A stretch of 64,000 nucleotides of DNA, from the NCBI RefSeq assembly GCF_958295425.1, contig NC_081142.1:13791821-13855820 (forward strand), read 5' to 3'. The position numbers and the translations under genes are program-made. Numbering within the stretch: the first letter of the stretch is position 1; each line of letters starts with the position of its first letter. The notes beneath the pieces were generated by a model that worked only from the letters and a program-made list of their open reading frames with translations, was not told the origin of the DNA and did no database searches. Source of the DNA: Solea solea (lineage: Eukaryota; Chordata; Actinopteri; Pleuronectiformes; Soleidae). Positions 62,051 to 64,000 of the stretch are shown one piece after another.

Positions 62051-62088
<38 letters not shown>

Positions 62089-64000
62089 TCAGTAAGTGAA
62101 CTTGAGGCTAATAAAATTAGGCAAAAGACAGAGGGAATCTGTCTGAAGGAGCAAAGGAGGCCAGGACAAGTAGGGAGGAAAAAAAAACGCAACCAACCAC
62201 AACAGCAGTAATCAAGACGGAGGTAGATTCACACAGAGATTATGCTATCATTACAGCTGCACTGACCTGATGCAGCACTGACAGCCTTTCCTGAATAAAT
62301 GGCATGTATGCTGGTCACTTACTTCCCTAGTAATACAGTCTGATATCATCGTTCACCCTGAAGCTCACAGACTCCGTCGATAAAGGCGGCCATGCAAAAA
62401 TAAATAGATCACTCATCGTGAGAGTGTTACTTCAGGGTTAGCCAGGCTGACTGAAGAGAAGAAGGCAACCAATGACACGGGCTGATAGTACCCTAGAATC
62501 CCCAAGGGCCATTCCCCCGTAGTGGCGTGGCGATTGCATTTATGTGTTATGTACCGAGGGTTCTGTGTGGTGAGAAAATCCTCAAAGGCCAAATACAACC
62601 AAAAAATGTGCTCCTACTGGTCAATGACAATGCGGCTGTTTATTTTGCCGAGAGCAACCTCTGTCACTTCGGCCAATAATCATCATGCTTCAGAGCTATG
62701 GTACACATGCTGAAGTTATAGTCAGTATTGCGCCAAGGATTCAGGCCTTGGAGTTGCCTACTGTTTGTTTCCTGCAGGAACCAATTATTGTTTATTTTAC
62801 CCTGACTGTTCGTGTCCTCAAGGAGGCATTTTTCAAGCCCGGTCTGACAAACAGTTCACCAGATGAAACAGCCGGCATGATCAGCATGAATCCAAAGCTT
62901 AGCCTCCTAAAGTCTTTAGTTTACCTTACTAAGATGATGATTTTCTGTTATTCTCTTAGGCTATTTTTGGCTTGAGTACCCTCATTATCCATAATAGTGT
63001 TTAATTTTGCTACACCATTTAATATCATTACACAAGTGACAGGTGCAAAGCCTTTAATCAGCCTCTGGTCAGCTTAGTCATTGCCTGGTTGTTAATCTGC
63101 CGACTCATGCCTGCTGTTGCATTCTGCTTTCTATCATGCTAAATGTGGCCCTCTTAAAAGGTCTGTCCTTTAGACTCATTAAATTCTCCTGACTAATCCC
63201 ATTTCCACAAACGCACTCTTACCAAACTATCACTTTTTTTTTTTTTGCCTGGTATAGAAATGACTCTACAAACCTACAGCAGTTAATTGCAAACGACTTT
63301 CGTGAATTTAATAAACAGCTGTGTGAGCTCTTTCACTTTGTCCATAGCAAGAAAGTATAGTAAAGTATAATAAAAAAAGGAGTCACATTGGTAGTTCAAG
63401 CTCCTTTTCCACTACATAGCAGCATAATAACATATAACTCACTATCTCTTGGTGTTGTCTATACCATATTTCCTAATGTATGTTTTTCAGAATAAACAGT
63501 AAAGACAATGTATGCACAACTTATTGTAAATTGTATGTAAAATTGTATAATAAGCTACAGATGCAACTGAACCACTAACCCTGTCGTCCTGAGCGTTGGT
63601 GAGGATGTTATTCTACTGCATGGACTTATTTTATGCTGCACACCTCATGCATTTTCATCTGGTGTCAAAATCTGATACGCTGGCTTTAAAGCCGCTTATT
63701 TGAAGCCATTAATTATCTCACAGAGTGGAGAGAGGGAAAAAAAGGGAAGCAAAAGAGGTAAAAACCTGACTGTCGGTTTTACTGAGACTGAAGCAAATTG
63801 CTGTGGGGGGCTCCATCCTCCGCACCTATTACTCATATTATTATTTTCACTTACTGAAATGATTTAATTTCATCAGCAGGATAATCAGGTTAACTGATTA
63901 CCCAGCGCCACAGCATAGAGACACAGGCTTTAAGCAGGTTTGTGTAATAATACCACAGAGGAACTGCTGGGAGACAGGCAGAGTGAGAAGGAGAGAGAGA
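59898..64000. other. intron of ptprs toward Ig1 (5' part outside)
   Basis: I looked on the minus strand for Ig1 coding sequence and found none, so this is taken as intron. It holds a CA microsatellite (62056-62083) and a complex stretch at 60885-61270 with unusually balanced composition for this window. No other gene is recognised. Confidence 0.7.
62056..62083. repeat. (CA)n microsatellite
   Basis: An uninterrupted CA run of about 28 bp. Confidence 0.92.

Noticed and set aside
59898..64000. Ig1 exon of ptprs
   Set aside because: No minus-strand frame here resembles Ig1 (no paired cysteines with a core tryptophan), so it must lie further upstream.

Overview
The window is a piece of a vertebrate genome, almost certainly from a ray-finned (teleost) fish. 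It is AT-rich, dense in microsatellites, and carries a tRNA-derived SINE and inverted-terminal-repeat elements of kinds familiar from teleost genomes. It holds one recognisable gene, on the minus strand: the middle part of the receptor-type protein tyrosine phosphatase sigma gene (ptprs, LAR/RPTP type IIa family). Teleosts usually carry two copies (ptprsa and ptprsb), and I cannot tell which this is.

Reading the minus strand from high to low coordinates, 23 exons with GT-AG borders and compatible phases encode about 1296 residues. They cover the second Ig domain (59.9 and 46.2 kb), the third Ig domain (36.6 kb), eight fibronectin type III domains (36.3 to 15.8 kb), a membrane-proximal region with a basic furin-type site (15.5 to 14.7 kb), the transmembrane segment (14.4 kb), the juxtamembrane region (12.8 to 4.8 kb) and the first 42 or so residues of the D1 phosphatase domain (2.3 kb). 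The signal peptide, Ig1 and 5' exons should lie above 64 kb. Most of D1, all of D2 and the 3' end should lie below position 1.

The most interesting content is a complete set of five in-frame microexons that are too short for ordinary ORF or homology searches. They are meA3 (9 nt, ETF), meA6 (18 nt, EGTPIR), meB (12 nt, ELRE), meC (27 nt, WETDDTAEY) and meD (12 nt, KPDS). In mammals the Ig-region microexons decide which postsynaptic partners the receptor binds. Three of the five share the decamer TTGCTTTCTC just upstream of their acceptor, and a UGCAUG element follows meA3, which suggests a common neuronal splicing code.

The rest is intron. It contains microsatellites, long C and G homopolymer runs, at least three inverted-repeat (MITE-like) elements, one SINE, and a few complex stretches that could be conserved enhancers. 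I see no second protein-coding gene, no RNA gene and no CRISPR array.
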